Shown: positions 18,523 to 33,129 of the stretch, piece after piece
Position numbering within the stretch: position 1 is the stretch's first letter
Layout of the letters: the number at the start of each line of letters is the position of its first letter
Assembly (NCBI GenBank): GCA_024305405.1
Contig: JAKNDB010000087.1
Coordinates: 7,938,501 to 8,002,500, forward strand
DNA from: Dirofilaria immitis
Lineage: Eukaryota > Nematoda > Chromadorea > Rhabditida > Onchocercidae
Reading direction: 5' to 3'
Length of the DNA: 64,000 bases
The notes under the pieces: generated by a model
The model's database searches: none
What the model saw: only the letters and a program-made list of their open reading frames with translations
What the model was told of the DNA's origin: nothing
Made by a program: the position numbers and the translations under genes

Positions 18523-21500
18523 TCAGAGAATACTCCTAAGCAAACAATAGTGCTTTTTATTTTTTATAAATTCCGATGAGCTACTTAAATTTTGGGAATT
18601 AGATGATGCTGTGGAAGGAGTAGGTGATGAACTTGTCCTATTTCCTGTTTGACGTAAATCGCTTGTAGTTGAATCCGGTAACGCACGCATCTGAAAGTTT
18701 ACGAATCGCTAAATACACTAACATAAAGATTGTTTCTGCATGTATAAATAATAAAGACTAAAATAATATGCTCTTGAAAAAAAAGAATGGAAAATATAGG
18801 ACGCGTCTAACATTTGTTGGCATCTTCGAACAGCATAATTAACTTACTGATAATTGCTCATTGCTCGTAGTTGAGTCAGCTATCGGTGATGTAGCCGTTG
18901 GTGTTTGGGATGTGATTAAAGCATTTGTTGGGGGTGTTGAAAGTGAAATAACACCAGGTACCGAAATGCTGAAAAAAAAAACAACAAATGCCTCAATCAT
19001 CTTTTTAGTACCATTTTCATTAATCAATAAAATGATCGAGACATTTTTCTTAAAATAAACACATTTCTTCGTCGTTTTCTGTACATTTCTATAATCTGTG
19101 TCCCTACAAAATTTCACCGTGTCAGATTTTTAACAAAAAATGAGATTTAAAGCAATGATATTGAAAAAAATTTACTTTGAGGCAGATGAATCCGACCGCG
19201 CATCTGAAGAACTTTGGAGTGGAAATGCACCATTATGCGGAGAACGACTGTTTTCGTTGAAGTAATTCAAAAACTGATTTGAAACTAAAACTAATTGTAA
19301 AAAGTAATGAAATATATTTAGGCACGCAAAATTACACACAAGTAGTGAAGAATCTTAATCATTAATTGTTAATAACTCCAGATACTTATTATTAATAATT
19401 TTGATTTAATGGAACAATTTCTGCTTATAAAAAATCTGTACTGCCGATCAGTTCTAACTTTTCTCTTCCTCTTTCTCCATTAATGTGCCACTTCACGCCT
19501 CAAATACCCATACAAATTAATTTGCTGATATGGTTGAAACTGATAAGTGGTAGGATCGCACGAATTTATCAATACGTCAAAGATTTCCACAACCTGTTAT
19601 TAAAATTGAATATCTTCAATGCCGATAAGATTTCGAGTGTAGGCTGATATAAGTATCATGACAAAAACAAAACTTGTTTTGCATACCTTCCTTCAATAGT
19701 GCTTGATCCGTTGAGCCAGATGAACCACTAGAAGCAGTTATTACATTCTGAACAATACTCGAGTATTCTTCATCGGTCAGGGGTCCTCTAGATGGTGTAC
19801 GCACACCAGGAACCGGAGTACCAAGAGATGAGCTTGCAGTAGGCACGGGTGTACTGCGTGGAGTTGTCAGAGGGCTATTGAGAGTAAAGGTACCGGTGAA
19901 CTCATAGCCGAGTTGCATGCGTTATCAAATAGCTGTTGCTGCAAACATCTTCCTTAAGTTAGTATCTTTTATGATTGTTTTCCGATTGAAAGAAAGTTGT
20001 GTAAATTTGCTACTAATTTGTTTAAAAAGAGATGAACTTTAAAGTTAATCTAAGCAGTGGATATTAGCTTAAACAAAAAGTAAATGAAACTTAGTATTAT
20101 TGAGTGTACCAAAAAAATGAAAAACCTATATTCAATTACTATATTTATAGCAGCAGCTTCCAGCTCTTAATAATCAAATTTAATTTGAAATAAAATTTGT
20201 TTTCTAGAAAATTGTTATCAATGTTGCGTCGCTTGCTTAATGTCAGTTCTGTAAAAATACATAGTATAAAAATTAATTAATTTCATAGCCATCTATAGTA
20301 GACATGGCATAAATATTAATTCTTTTTTTTTGTCAGAAATTTTCATATTACCTGTCGTGTTACAATATGACTGATTTTAGCATCGCGAGCGGCGGCTGCT
20401 GCTGCATTGTTATTCGTATCATCAATATTAGAGATAAATGATGGACGGTGCGCCACAACAGGTCGAGGAGTTACTAATAACTATAAACAGAATAAGCATA
20501 AAAAAGTGCATTCTCAAAAATTTCAAATATTTCCAAATAATCTAACTACTGTCATTTCTAGATGTCCTAAATTAATTAATAACACTGGCTTTCTCCATAG
20601 TTCGAAATCTTAATAAAAAAATTAAAAAAAAAACGACATAATATTGTTGTCAGCTTCATAATATTTGAAGTAATTAACTGGTGAATAAATATGTTAATAA
20701 ACATGAAAAAGTAAATCTGAAAGATAAAGAGAAGTGAAAATGTGTACCTGGGGATTTCCTGGTTTGGTAGTAAATTCTCGAACTGGCTGGTCCAATAATG
20801 CAATCTTTTTCGCAATTCGTGCCTCTACTTCGGCAGCATTAGCAGCGTTATATTCTAGTAAACGCCTTTCGTCTATGATCACTGCTTGTGTAGAAGAACC
20901 AGGTGGAGAAATATCCAAACTGATACTACGCTTTATTGAATTCTGACTTTCGATGTTATGCAGTACAGTACTGAAAATATGTGCTCAAATTATCAATAAT
21001 GCTGGGGTTACAAGAACATCAGAGCCGCCAACAATTTCTATAGCATTCATTGGCAGGGTATCTTATGATAAGTGTTTTCCGATAACTGTTACATTAATGC
21101 ACCTTTTCAAAGAGTTGATTTCATAATTGATGGGTCAAGTGTAAGGGGCTATTTGGATGAATTAATAAATAAGATACTAACTGGAATAATAAATAAATGA
21201 ACGAGCGTACTACTAACATTTTCAACTTCTACTAGAATTGCAACAACAACAACAACAAAATTTTTCATTGCCATTATATTTACCGATTAAAATTGAAAAC
21301 TATTAATTTTTTTACTAACTTTCAACTATCAGCCATCTATCATTCTCTCAATAAAAAAAAAGTATATTAAATCGAGACCATTAACGAACACATCCAAGTA
21401 AAAAAATTAGGTATGAATGAATGTAGACTTTAATAATTTGGTGATGTGAGAGTGGAAAACATAATTACATAGAAAATTTGTGAATAAACATACACGCCAG

Positions 21501-24500
21501 AAAATTCTTATTAATCCATACAAATACAAAAGAAAAAAGGATATTTGAATTTTTTGTTAACTTTCGGCAACATTTTGTTAACAACCAAAACACACCTGAA
21601 GCTGATCACATCACCATTTGATGTCGTGAACTTTGTTGGACTTGATTGATGTATATCGACAATATTTAAGCCTACAGAATCTCGTAATGCCATATCAAAA
21701 TCATTCTGAGGAACCAGATGTTGTTGTTGCTGATGCACATTACGATTACTTACAGCCAAACTACCAATTTCTACAGTCGTCGTCGGCAATCGTTCGTTAC
21801 TCGACGAATTTGGAGAATGATTGCGTTTCCTAAAATAATATTGAATACGCACTTTCTAATAATTTCATTTCCAATTCAGAAATCTTCTATCGAGATAATT
21901 AATGACCGCAGGATAACAGATCTAAAAAACTGGATTTCATAGCATAGGGTGATACATACTGAAAATTTTCAAATAAACAATGAAAACAATTGCGCTCTAT
22001 CTTGGTGCTCAAGATCAAAGTATACTTTTAATTTATTACATATATTACCATTTCAACATGGTAAAGACCATGTAAGCAGGTTTTCCATTAAATGTATGCC
22101 TATGAAATATATTAGAAACGAAAATCTATTTTTGTGTAAGTTTTACTGATATGCTAACAACTGGATCACATTGAAAGAAATAGCAAGTTCTTATATCACA
22201 CAAACTGCACCTGAATATAACTACTTGTTCTACATCTTGAGCATTATCACTAGTCTTTCGTATTTTGACGTCGCGAGTTAAACGAGTAAATGCAGTTACA
22301 GTTCCAATACCTGAAATCTAATAATTATTGAACTTTCAATTTATTTCCAGTGTTCTTCATTTTTTCTTAAATTTTACCAAAGCTTATTAATTATTAGCAT
22401 GCAACCTTCACGGCCTAAATTAAAGTAAATTGCTCTCTTAAAAAGATTGTTTAGAATGAAAATCAAGGCAAATATAATTTTCCAGTTAAAAGTTTTTGTA
22501 TAAAAGCTGAAGATAATAAAATACCAAACATATGGAGGTATTATCTTTGTTCATGTTAAATAACATTTCCGTACAAAATAGAATAAAAAAGATCAAAAAA
22601 TTGCGATTTTCTTCAGTAATAATAATATATAAGAAGACAAGATAATCATCAACTAAACCATACTTCTCATTTACAGTATTTCATTATTGTTCTTATTTTC
22701 CAACTTTTTCTTTTTATTTTACTTTTATTGCCTATCACGTTTCCGGACAAATTAATCTTGTTGCTCTCTAAAAAACTCAAGAATAACAAACTGGAATTAG
22801 CTAGACTAAGCATCAAGACACTAAGGAATGACCTAACAACATATACAACTGACAGTTTACAGTAATTCATAGTGAGGAGAAAAAAGAACTAACGTTGTGG
22901 AGTTAGTGTAGATGCAGTACTGTTAGCAAAGTCTCTCTTTTGCTGGCCAGGCTGGTGTATTTGATAACTCTCAGCAACGCGATTTGGCTGTCGGGATGTT
23001 GATGTAGATACCAGCAAACTTTCACATGCTGATCTAAAAGTTCTACACGTTACCATAAATTTAAAGACCATCAAGTTACATGGCACTCTATACGTTTTTC
23101 TGAAGACTATACGCTAAAATACTGTTTCGAAAGCAGAGATCAATTTCCATTGAGGCACTAATAGCAGGTTTTGCAAAAAATCCCAAATGCATTAAAGCTG
23201 TTTCATTAATACCAACTATTCCACAGTTCCAATAACTTCATAATCCTATGATATCTTTCCCTGTCATAATTTGCCGACGTCCCACATTTCATTCACTAGT
23301 TTGCTATTTCTCAGCGGTTCAAATATCTAATTCTTATTGGTAACAATGATAATATTGCTTACTATAGACTTTTGAAATACAATTCACTTTATCCAATATC
23401 ACCATTTCATAAAATAAATGTTTAGATGAAAAAACTGACTCTGTCCTTGGACGTAGCCCATTAGTATCACGGTGCACTCCTGATGTTTCGTTCATACCAG
23501 CTGATCTAACAGTTCCAATAGTTTCACTTGCCGCATGATGCCTTTCTTGACGCAGTTCATCATGATGTCCAGTGGAAAGATGGGGAATGATTCTTGCAGC
23601 ATTACTTCGATTTCCATTCTCCAAAGAATCTTCTCTGATCAGACGTTGCTGGCCATCATTTGATGTTGAAACTGTGAAAGGCGGTCTAAAAAAACTTTTG
23701 AACAGGAAAAACGACAGCAGGATCTGCAGGTATTACAGACGAATTAATATTTCATGCCATAATATGAACACATTAATTAATCCTATGGATGATGTGTCAT
23801 TTGCAGGATTGATATATAAAAATATATCCACTTAGACATCTCAGAGTGATGAGAAATCTTTTAATAATGATCTATAAGAATACGACGAATCACTCCATAA
23901 TCCTACATTTGCCATTCCAAGAAAAAACATACTACAATATATATATAAACGACAAACTAAAAAGATTTCCATAGAAAAGCGAATAACCTGAGTTGTACAA
24001 GCCTTGTCCCTTCAACTGCACCTTGTACCACAAGAGTCCTGGAATGATTTGATCGCCCCTTTGAATATTATTAGAAATTTTAGCATTGCTAACATCCAAA
24101 ATTATAGAAAAACAATCTATTAAATATTGGCATTATACAAGTGCAAAAACGCACCGCCGATTACTTGCAGTGCCATCCTCGCTTCGTTTAATTTGAATAT
24201 ATATTGGTTGACCAACAATGCGTCCACCGATTAACTGATGAACTTCTTCATTAACACTTCCCACACTATCACGTGAGGCATGTCGACTACGTTTTTCCAA
24301 CGGCTCGCCAGCCTGTAAATGAGAAATCTTTTATTTTAAAAACAATATTATTTCAAAGACAGTATTAATTTCCTGCGCTGAAATTCCAAGGATGTTTTCA
24401 TTCGCCGTTTATGTTTACTTAGGCCTAATTTATGCTTTCCCTCAAATCGTTCTGACCTAATGATCTACATAAATTCAGATTACAAAAAATTATGGAAAAA

Positions 24501-27500
24501 AGTACGTCATCATCTAAGAGATTCGGATGCTCAAAGTCTGGATGCATCAAGTCCGTGTCCAATGCATCAGCAATTGTTACCATTGCTCCCACCTGAGGTG
24601 TTCCACCTGATCCACCCAAACTACTGCCTCGCATCCTGGTATCTAAATAGAATCACTGAAATTTATATGTTCTGGTCAACAAAAAAATTAGTCTTAGACC
24701 TTCCTCTAAAGTTGGACCCTAATTTTGAAAAGTTGACTATTAAAATGTTGATTTTCGGAAACAAGGATTTAGATAATTTTTTTAGCGAATAATATTACTA
24801 TGAAATGATTAATCTATAACGATTTTAAGATTCAAGTGAAACTAATGAGCAAAATATTAAATGATAAAATATGTGACAAGAAGTTTTCCTGTTCTTTATC
24901 ATTAGTTCATTTAATTATGCTTTTTATTCATTCATGGTACTCAGATTTGCTATCTTGAACAGTTAAACATATTTGGATTGACAGAGTAATTTTCGAATGT
25001 AAAACAACGGGAAGACTCCAACGCAATAGCTATTTAAGAGACTAAAATTTAATTACCAGTGCTTTCAATGTCATCATGAGTATCAGATATCCGATAATCT
25101 GCTGCAACAGTTGGGGTGGAAATGGGAGCAACATGTCGCCGTGATGATGATGATGATGATGATGCTGGTGGTGGGGACTATTAGGTGACTGCCATTCCAA
25201 ATCGTTATACGCTTCTTCTTTTTGTGGGATGATCTCCGCCGGTATACGTGCTTCGCCTTCAACCAGTGTTATTATTGAAGCTGTAAACGTTGGATAATTA
25301 TTTAAGCAAAGTGTTCCTCATTAAAGTCCATTTTGAAGAAATATGGATGAACAGATAACATACTGTTATCGTTAATGCACATGACCTAGGAAATTTTGTG
25401 GACAAAACAGTCAATATACTAATTTGAGCATGCTAACTATTTGAATGTCAGCTTGACAATTTTTCTTAAAAAAATTTGAGAATGAAATCACAATCTGCAG
25501 TTCATTTGAATTCAAGATCTATATGATTTTAAGCTTTAGAAAATTGCGAAATCATACGTTTAGTTCATGCATATTAAAGAATCATGCAGAAAGAAATATT
25601 CACGACGAAATATTATGAACTGAAACGAATGAAAAATGACTCATAATATTAAAAGGCTGTAAAGTCGCAATTTTTATGCCTGTTCTGATAGCGAAAATGA
25701 TAAACATAAATTATGGGCAAAAATGAACTTTTATAAAGAAAGTGCTGATTTAAAAACATTCCCGAATGCACGAATGAAGCAAGAGACATGCGAACTATGT
25801 AACTGCACCTTCTCAGACCCTTCCTCTCTTATATTTTGAGCAAACTTTTGATTATAGACTAAACTCTCTGACTGTCCCTAAAGTGAATAACGCATAATTT
25901 TTTTGTTTACTTTATCCCCAAAAAAAAAAGCAGTGATAATAAGACTACTACATTACATTTATATTTGGCGTAATTTACAAAAAAACAATAGAAAAAGAAC
26001 GAAAAGGATAATTTTTACAGAATCAGTCTAATAATAATTAAAAAACGTACGTCTTGTTAAAGTCTTCAGTTCATAAGCAGTAAATACACCAGTTCCCCAA
26101 ATACCTTCATGTACTGCTAATTTGTCGGGATCTATAAATGACAGCAAAATTTAACCTGGTGTATAACATTGCTGATTCAATTTATTTAACCATACCAAAA
26201 TTCTCTAGAATTAAATTCTTCTTCGAAAACTAAATGACAGAGAATGAACTATGGCAATCAGTGTTATCAAATAAAATATACTTCATTAATTTAATTCAAA
26301 GAACTATAATACAAAACGTTTTTGATGACTAACTTTCAAAAAAAAAGCAAAAACAGGCTCCTAAAATGATATATTAAATTATTCCTCTTAAAATAAATAA
26401 ATTAAAACCTTTCTCATCACTCTCCTCTTCAGCTGCATCCGGATTCGTTGTGTGTATAAAATTTGCCAGAAACAAATCTAATTCGCGTACAGCTATACTT
26501 ATATGATAAGGATTTACACATAAACTTGGAAATGCACATTCAGAACATTTCTCCAAACGTTCGCCATCCGTACTTTCCAGTGGGATGCCCTAGAATCAGA
26601 GTATTCACGCCGAAATTGCCATCACTGTATCTCGTAATGCAAATGATTTGAAATTTTTAAATGATTTAAAGCTGGACTAAACTAAGGCAGAAGTGGCTCG
26701 ACGATTTCAAACTGAAAATTACCAAAGTCATCATTGCATAAATTAAATCTGATTTCATAATTCTTTTCCATACCTTAAATAAAATGACCATCACCAGATC
26801 CAAGCGCCATACTTTGTCCGCCTGTCGCAAGCAGTCGATTCGTCGCATCTTTCCTTTCTGGTCGGGATTTGATAGTATGCATACTGCAGGCCTTTGTCCT
26901 GTGACGCAAAGAACAAAATCTTCCCGACAATGAGGTTGTATGTCTTTCCTTAGTTTGCCAAGCAATCGCCCTGCCCATTTTTGCTTGATTTCTACCCGTT
27001 CATTCTGTAAATTATATGCCTGAGGGAAAAAAAGAAGAAAAATCAAGTTTTACTAAGTAAAATAAAGAAGCTATTTCAAATGAATTCAATAATCCTCATC
27101 ATTTTCAATATATTATTAATCGATTATTAACGGTTTCCCAAATATTATAATAACACCGCACTGTTCTATGAGAACTACATGGTTCAGAATGTAACAATAC
27201 TTGATGAACAAGTATGGTCTGAGTTTCACTGAAACCTACAAAGCTTTGCCAGAATATTCATGTTCAGCGAAATGAGTGAATTCAATAAAAGTTCATACAG
27301 TTTCAATGGTCTTTAAATTTGATGAAGCTCTCCTAAAACATTCAAAAGCAATTGAGAACCGACCATTAGTGCATCTTTACAACTTTTTCTTCATCGACTG
27401 TCATTCTTTTCTCATTTCTTTTCATATATCTTCGCTTTGCAGCTTGTAAATTAAACCATACGTAACTGAATTCCTTCACATATGGTAATAATGCCTCCAC

Positions 27501-27766
27501 AAAAGGATGGAATTCATCCTAAAATGCACTCTGCTGGCAAATCACACTAAAAGTTCCTTAGATTTCAGGTTTCATCGACTTAATATGATTTTCGTTACCA
27601 CTTGGAATCAAATATAAATGTTTAGAAAGAATAAATAAGAGAAATAATAAACTCTCGGTAAGAATAGAAAAACCATATATTTTAATAAATTTTGAATTAA
27701 GCAAACCACATTGCCAGCTGGATACTGACTACTGCACAATGGATAGTCACTGATACTATTTGCCAT
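18523..27766 (-). CDS. nfi-1: Nuclear factor I transcription factor (nfi-1 type)
   Basis: Sequence-specific DNA-binding transcription factor. Exons: 27710-27766 (ATG), 27381-27518, 26774-27019, 26409-26589, 26051-26131, 25057-25280, 24506-24642, 24155-24312, 23988-24058, 23440-23685, 22894-23033, 22211-22310, 21596-21829, 20748-20970, 20352-20480, 19687-19938, 19176-19247, 18848-18968 and 18523-18690. The first four carry the NFI DNA-binding domain: [92 protein letters not shown] and [20 protein letters not shown]. Cysteine-bearing segments expected for the family are present. [11 protein letters not shown] matches the GVFSVTEL segment after the domain. The rest is a long Ser/Thr/Pro/Gln-rich tail, including a poly-Ser run at 25057-25280, which fits a regulatory domain. 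Frames break by one base at C runs near 25174 and 19873; the junction before 24058 and that before 19247 are also out of phase. The domain is certain, the tail exons fairly so and the last exon least. Confidence 0.88.
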
Positions 27767-30700
27767 AATTGATCAGTCTTCCTTACTGTATCAAACAATG
27801 AACGCATGGCACAACGGTATTGTTACCGTTTTGCAAATATTTCACGGCTACTTTCTCTTTTTCTCCTTCCTTTACCTATAAGTTATACGATATGTTTAAT
27901 TTTATAAACCGTTCTAACTACATGTAAAACAAAAAAGTGAACTATATAAATAAGAATTGAATTTTTCACAAATTTATAAACTATAGTATAAAAGTTTCCA
28001 AATTACCTTAAATCTGGATTTGTACAGTCATTTAGCAAATACTAGGATAACCTAAAATTAAAGTTTAAAAAATTGAAATACTTAGATTTAATATTTTAAA
28101 GTTTCATTTAGGACATCGTAAATGTTTATTATAATAGCCAGTGCCAAAAATGAATTATAAAACATTAATAAATGAATGTATGTGGTCAAAAAAATATTTC
28201 AACAATAAGAGTACTAAGTCTGTACTTCCAAAAAGAAAAAGACAAGAAAATTCCAAAAAATCGAGAATTAAATAAAAATTTTAGATTCATGCTCAGTTAC
28301 TGTGGCTAAGTTTGGCACTGTAGTAAAGTTATTATACCAAAAAATTATATCTCCATGCTCAAGAAAAGTTGTCAAGAATTACTTAGACTGTGAGACTGAG
28401 AGATTTTTATCTTCTTGCGCTCCTGTTAAGCAAATTTTATCTAAGTTTTGAAAAATTTCACAAAATTTGAGTATTTTACTGGAATGCACTCATAGGAGCT
28501 GAGTTAAAATTATGAGAGTAATAGTGTTTGTTTTTATATTGATTTTTAGATTTATTACTTTATAACTGAAATTTAAGTTGCTTTAATGAACGTGAGTTTT
28601 TATTGTGTGCCTACATTCAATTAGTACACAAAAGTAAATTGTTGTTATTCTACTAGAAAAAGATGCCTGCTCATTTCGATCCTTAATCTTTAAAAAACAC
28701 CAAATTAGCAACGTATAACGATAGTTACTGATATGCATATCATGTTATATAATCATCGTTTACGTCTACGCATTTTGTAGAACAGCTCACATCAGGTATG
28801 ATTTATTGAAAACAAAAAGAAAGAAAAGAACAAGCATTACTTCCCGTAATCCATTTAAACTGTTTCAGGAAGCTCCTACAACATTATGAAACGTCATACT
28901 GGATAGGAAAACGTAACGAATTCTGCATAATTTATAGCTGCTATATGTAACAAACACAAATTGTGAAATTTACAAAAAAATTGGCGGAATGCCATTTGGC
29001 AAGGCCAGTATAATTGTCATAGAGTTGAAAATAGAAAATTATCGGATACTGTATGTTGTAAGACTCATTTTAATCGAATAATTGTTTATTCAAGTTTAAT
29101 GGAGGGATAAGCTGGAGTTGCTGTTACAACGATTTTTGTTGCTACATTCTTCGGTTCTTGAATGTTTAAACTTAAGAAATGATTATTCGTGTCTTCTTAT
29201 ATTGTTTCGTGAAAGAATTCTATCGAGTGCAATTAATGAAAAATAGATGAATTTATAAGGATGAAATTCAGAAGTTGAAAAGACAAAAAATGATGAGAGA
29301 AGATTGGAAAATTAAATTAACTGAAATTAATAATATTTAAATCAATTAGAATAAAGCAGTCAGCAGTTGAAATAATTTCTAAACTGTGCCACATTTATTA
29401 TAATCCCCTGCATTCTTTTTTTTGTTTTTTGTGTAATATTATATAATAAATATAGCAGCAAATCAACCGCTACATTTAATCTTCCGAAATCATGTAGCAT
29501 TGTCTACTTGTTAGGAGATAAATAAGAATGGTATAGATTAAAAATTGGACAAAGATAAGCATAATTTACACACCTAGAAGTAAATTTAGCTGCCAAGAAA
29601 TCATTGTTTCGAATAATTAGACATACTTCGGCAATCGGCACTTCGTTGGAAAAGCAGTGGTAAGAGTGATGATTATCCAAAATAAAAAGAGAATTAACGA
29701 TAAATTATATGATAAATATACTTGCTACATTTCTATGCTTGTGCCGTTGAATTAGATTTGCTATATTTCCCTGCGATATCAACTTTTATTGCAAATTATT
29801 GGATTCATTTATATTGGGAACGCATAGATTCTTATATTCAGATGTTCATATCGAATCTTCACGTATCGCTGTCACTTAACACATTTATAGTTTTGCTGTG
29901 AAATATAGGCAATAAAGAGAATAAAGAAAACAGATCTGAAAATCCAATATCACACAATAAAATAAAAGTAGACTGCTAAATTCTGATGGCAACACCGAAG
30001 ATGCCAGCAACTTCTGATTCCTACGCAATCTTTCACATGTTTCCTGACGTGCCAAATCTATCATCTCTAGGCATATACTTTTATTTGGAGCAGTTTGCTG
30101 TAATTTGATCTCTTGCATCGGATGATATGCTTTTTGCATGCTTTAACATTCTTTCGTCATTTTGAAAAGCAGATGTAAACAGAAGTGCAACAAAGTATTC
30201 GTTTCTCGATTAATATTCCCGAAGTTTATTGATGCATCATTAGTGATGATATTGATATCAATACTGATAAATTCTTTGAATTCCTGTAGCCACTTCAGTT
30301 TTCCGTTCCTTTAAATATTTCCCGCACATCATCAGTATGCATTACTGTATTATATGCAAAACAAGGGACGAGTACTTCTTTATTGAAGTTAGAAAAACAC
30401 TAAATAGCTATTCAATTTTGTTTTCTTGTTGGACAGTCATAGATATAAGACAGGGAAATACTTCAAAACTTTTATTGCACATCGATATTCATAATCAACA
30501 AATAGCTTTGCAACAGTAAGACTTGTGATGTTTTAGCTGTTTTAGCTGCAATTTCCACTCTCAAATTTAAATTGATGAAAATGATGATGTCTATGAAACG
30601 CTCTTGGAAGATGAAATAATCTCCAGAATAATTTCTAGTAAGAATATTAATCATATCACTAAGCATCTGGTTCATCAGTTATTGCGGTATGTTCATATAT

Positions 30701-33129
30701 GTCCTGTGTACTCGCATATGTGTCCTTTTTGCTCGCAAATTATTTTCATAATTTTGCTGATCTGAAAAATTTCTGATATATTTATTTTTGCAATTAGCAC
30801 TCTATCGCACTATTTAATAATTAATTAATTAATTAGCTTGAAGTTTCCCATGAAAATATTAATGAGGCAAAATACACTTCCATATTATATTTCAATTAGC
30901 TTGAACTAGGAAAATGTTTAATTATTATTAATGAAAATATTTGATGTAAATAGTTTTAATGTTATATCTGATGAAAGAATTTCGCATAATGAATAAATCG
31001 TGATGAAGTCGATTTTTTATTATTTGTATTATCAGTTTCATAGAATTTACTGAAAGAAGAGGATTGCATAAATGAAATTGCATGAATGATTATCTAATTT
31101 ATTATCACTTATTCTTGGCATTTCTTCATCAAAAATTTTCCACTGACTGTTATAATACCAGTAACCGTGTCTGGATTAAGTATTGATTCCAAATCGATAT
31201 GATCGAGAATATTAAATTTATCTGAGAAATATGGATTCTTTTAAACTATTACAATTTCGTTGGAAAATTTATCTGAATCAGTTTGATTTGAATCGATCGG
31301 AACATTATTTAGTTATGGATAAGTAATGATAATATCATTGCTGGGATTATTTTAAAAGGAAATTTCATTCTTGGCTTAATCGATATTTAAAAGAATGATG
31401 CAAAATAGGAAGTTGACATAATAATTAAATAATGGTATTATTAAAAATGGCCTGAAATGCGAAATCTTAAAAATAAAAAATGCATTGAATTGCTTAAAAG
31501 AAAATAGATGATCGCATTAATTATCACTTTTTCTTACATTCTCACTTCCAAATTGGACTTGATTGATATATTTCTGAATCCTAAAAGAAATTTGAATTGT
31601 ACATAATTAAATAAATTATAATTTTTGGAACTTTAAACTTTCGTTATTCCTTTTGATATTTCCCATGAAGATTTTGTCACTAATCGTTAATATTATATTA
31701 ATGCATGGATGCGATTTATGATTTCTAATAAATTAACGCATCAAATAAATCGTAATAGTAATGTTGAAAGATTGAAACAAAGCAGACATTTTAAAAATAA
31801 TCCTAAAATTAAACGTTAGGTTAGGATGATACGAAGAGTTGCACAAATGGAAACTGGCTGATAGTTGATAGTATAATTCAATGATAAAAGAATTTTTAAT
31901 CAGCATAATGTTGAATAATTATAATTCAATATTGTTTGCTGAATAATTTGCACATCGTTATGGAAATTTTTCGATATTCAATTCTTGTGATATCAGCCAA
32001 TTGATAATAGCAGTCATATTTGCTCATTTCTAATACTTTTCCTCATACATTGCTGTATATTTTAATTGATACATTTCAGTCCATTTCAAATTGATTCAAC
32101 ACGTTAAACATTTAACTAAGTATAACAAAGTACTACTCAAACTTCGAATACTTATTAAACAAATATCATGCAAATACATTCGTAAAGTAACTTATATATA
32201 TTTATTAGCCTCATAATTTGAAAATGCTTAAAATTAGATATTTGAAAAAAAAAATTAGATATATTGATTGGAAATTTAAATTTTTATACGTTAACTTTAT
32301 TCTATCTATACAATAGATAGATTAAATTAAAATGAAAAACATAAAATGAAGTTATGATAGAAACTTTTTTATCATTCAAGCGTTTATATTTTTCATAGTT
32401 GTGTATATATGATGATTAGAGATGAACACATAATCATTAAAGACTGGATGATAATTAAGCCTGGCAGTTGACGTATATAGAAATGATGATATTAACGCAA
32501 AAGATAAGTTTCGATCCGGAGACTTTTATGTTAATTGCGTAATAAATGCACACAATCACATAAATATTTCAAGCACAAGCCATGTATCATAATTTATAAA
32601 ATGGAATAGCATAGAATTTCATAGAATATTTAGTTATAGCGTAAAATTTTATATCACATCTATTTCTACCGTATTATCTCGCATCAACGTTATTTTATAT
32701 CGCCGTTAGTTTAATGAAATTGCATGCTCGTTTAGAAAAATAAAACGGAATATTTTCATAGCGTATAGAAGCTTTTTCAACGTTGCATTGTCGAAAAATA
32801 ATGAATTCATTGGAGTTTATACATTATTTTTTGATACATGTAAATTATATAGTATTATATAATTATTAACTCTAAGTAAATCAATTTTTGCAGTTAATTG
32901 CACATGCATAATCATTATTTGTTTGTATAATTAATTATATAATGAACAATTGTCATTATTCATCTATTTACCTAATTAGTAAAGCATTCAGTTTGCAAAT
33001 CTATGAGATCTAGTATTTATAATCTGATTTTTTCTTTTCATTTATGGTTGTGAGAAATTGATATATTTGTATATAAAGAAATAAACGAATTTTAAATATT
33101 TAGGAGGTTGTAATACGTATGTTACGATA
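27767..33129. other. Divergent intergenic region between nfi-1 and the ZFC3H1-like gene
   Basis: About 5.4 kb of AT-rich DNA between two genes that are read away from each other, so it should hold both promoters. Apart from the candidate exon at 29974-30139 I see no coding or structured element. Confidence 0.5.
29974..30139 (-). other. Possible upstream exon of nfi-1 or small unknown gene
   Basis: An ATG at 30139 opens a frame with good composition: SICLEMIDLARQETCERLRR, then NQKLLASSVLPSEFS. It is followed by possible GT donors (after GCA at 29974, or after TCTTCG upstream). It lies 2.4 kb upstream of the nfi-1 start on the same strand, so it could be an alternative first exon. No family is recognised and the join to nfi-1 was not demonstrated. 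Confidence 0.25.
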
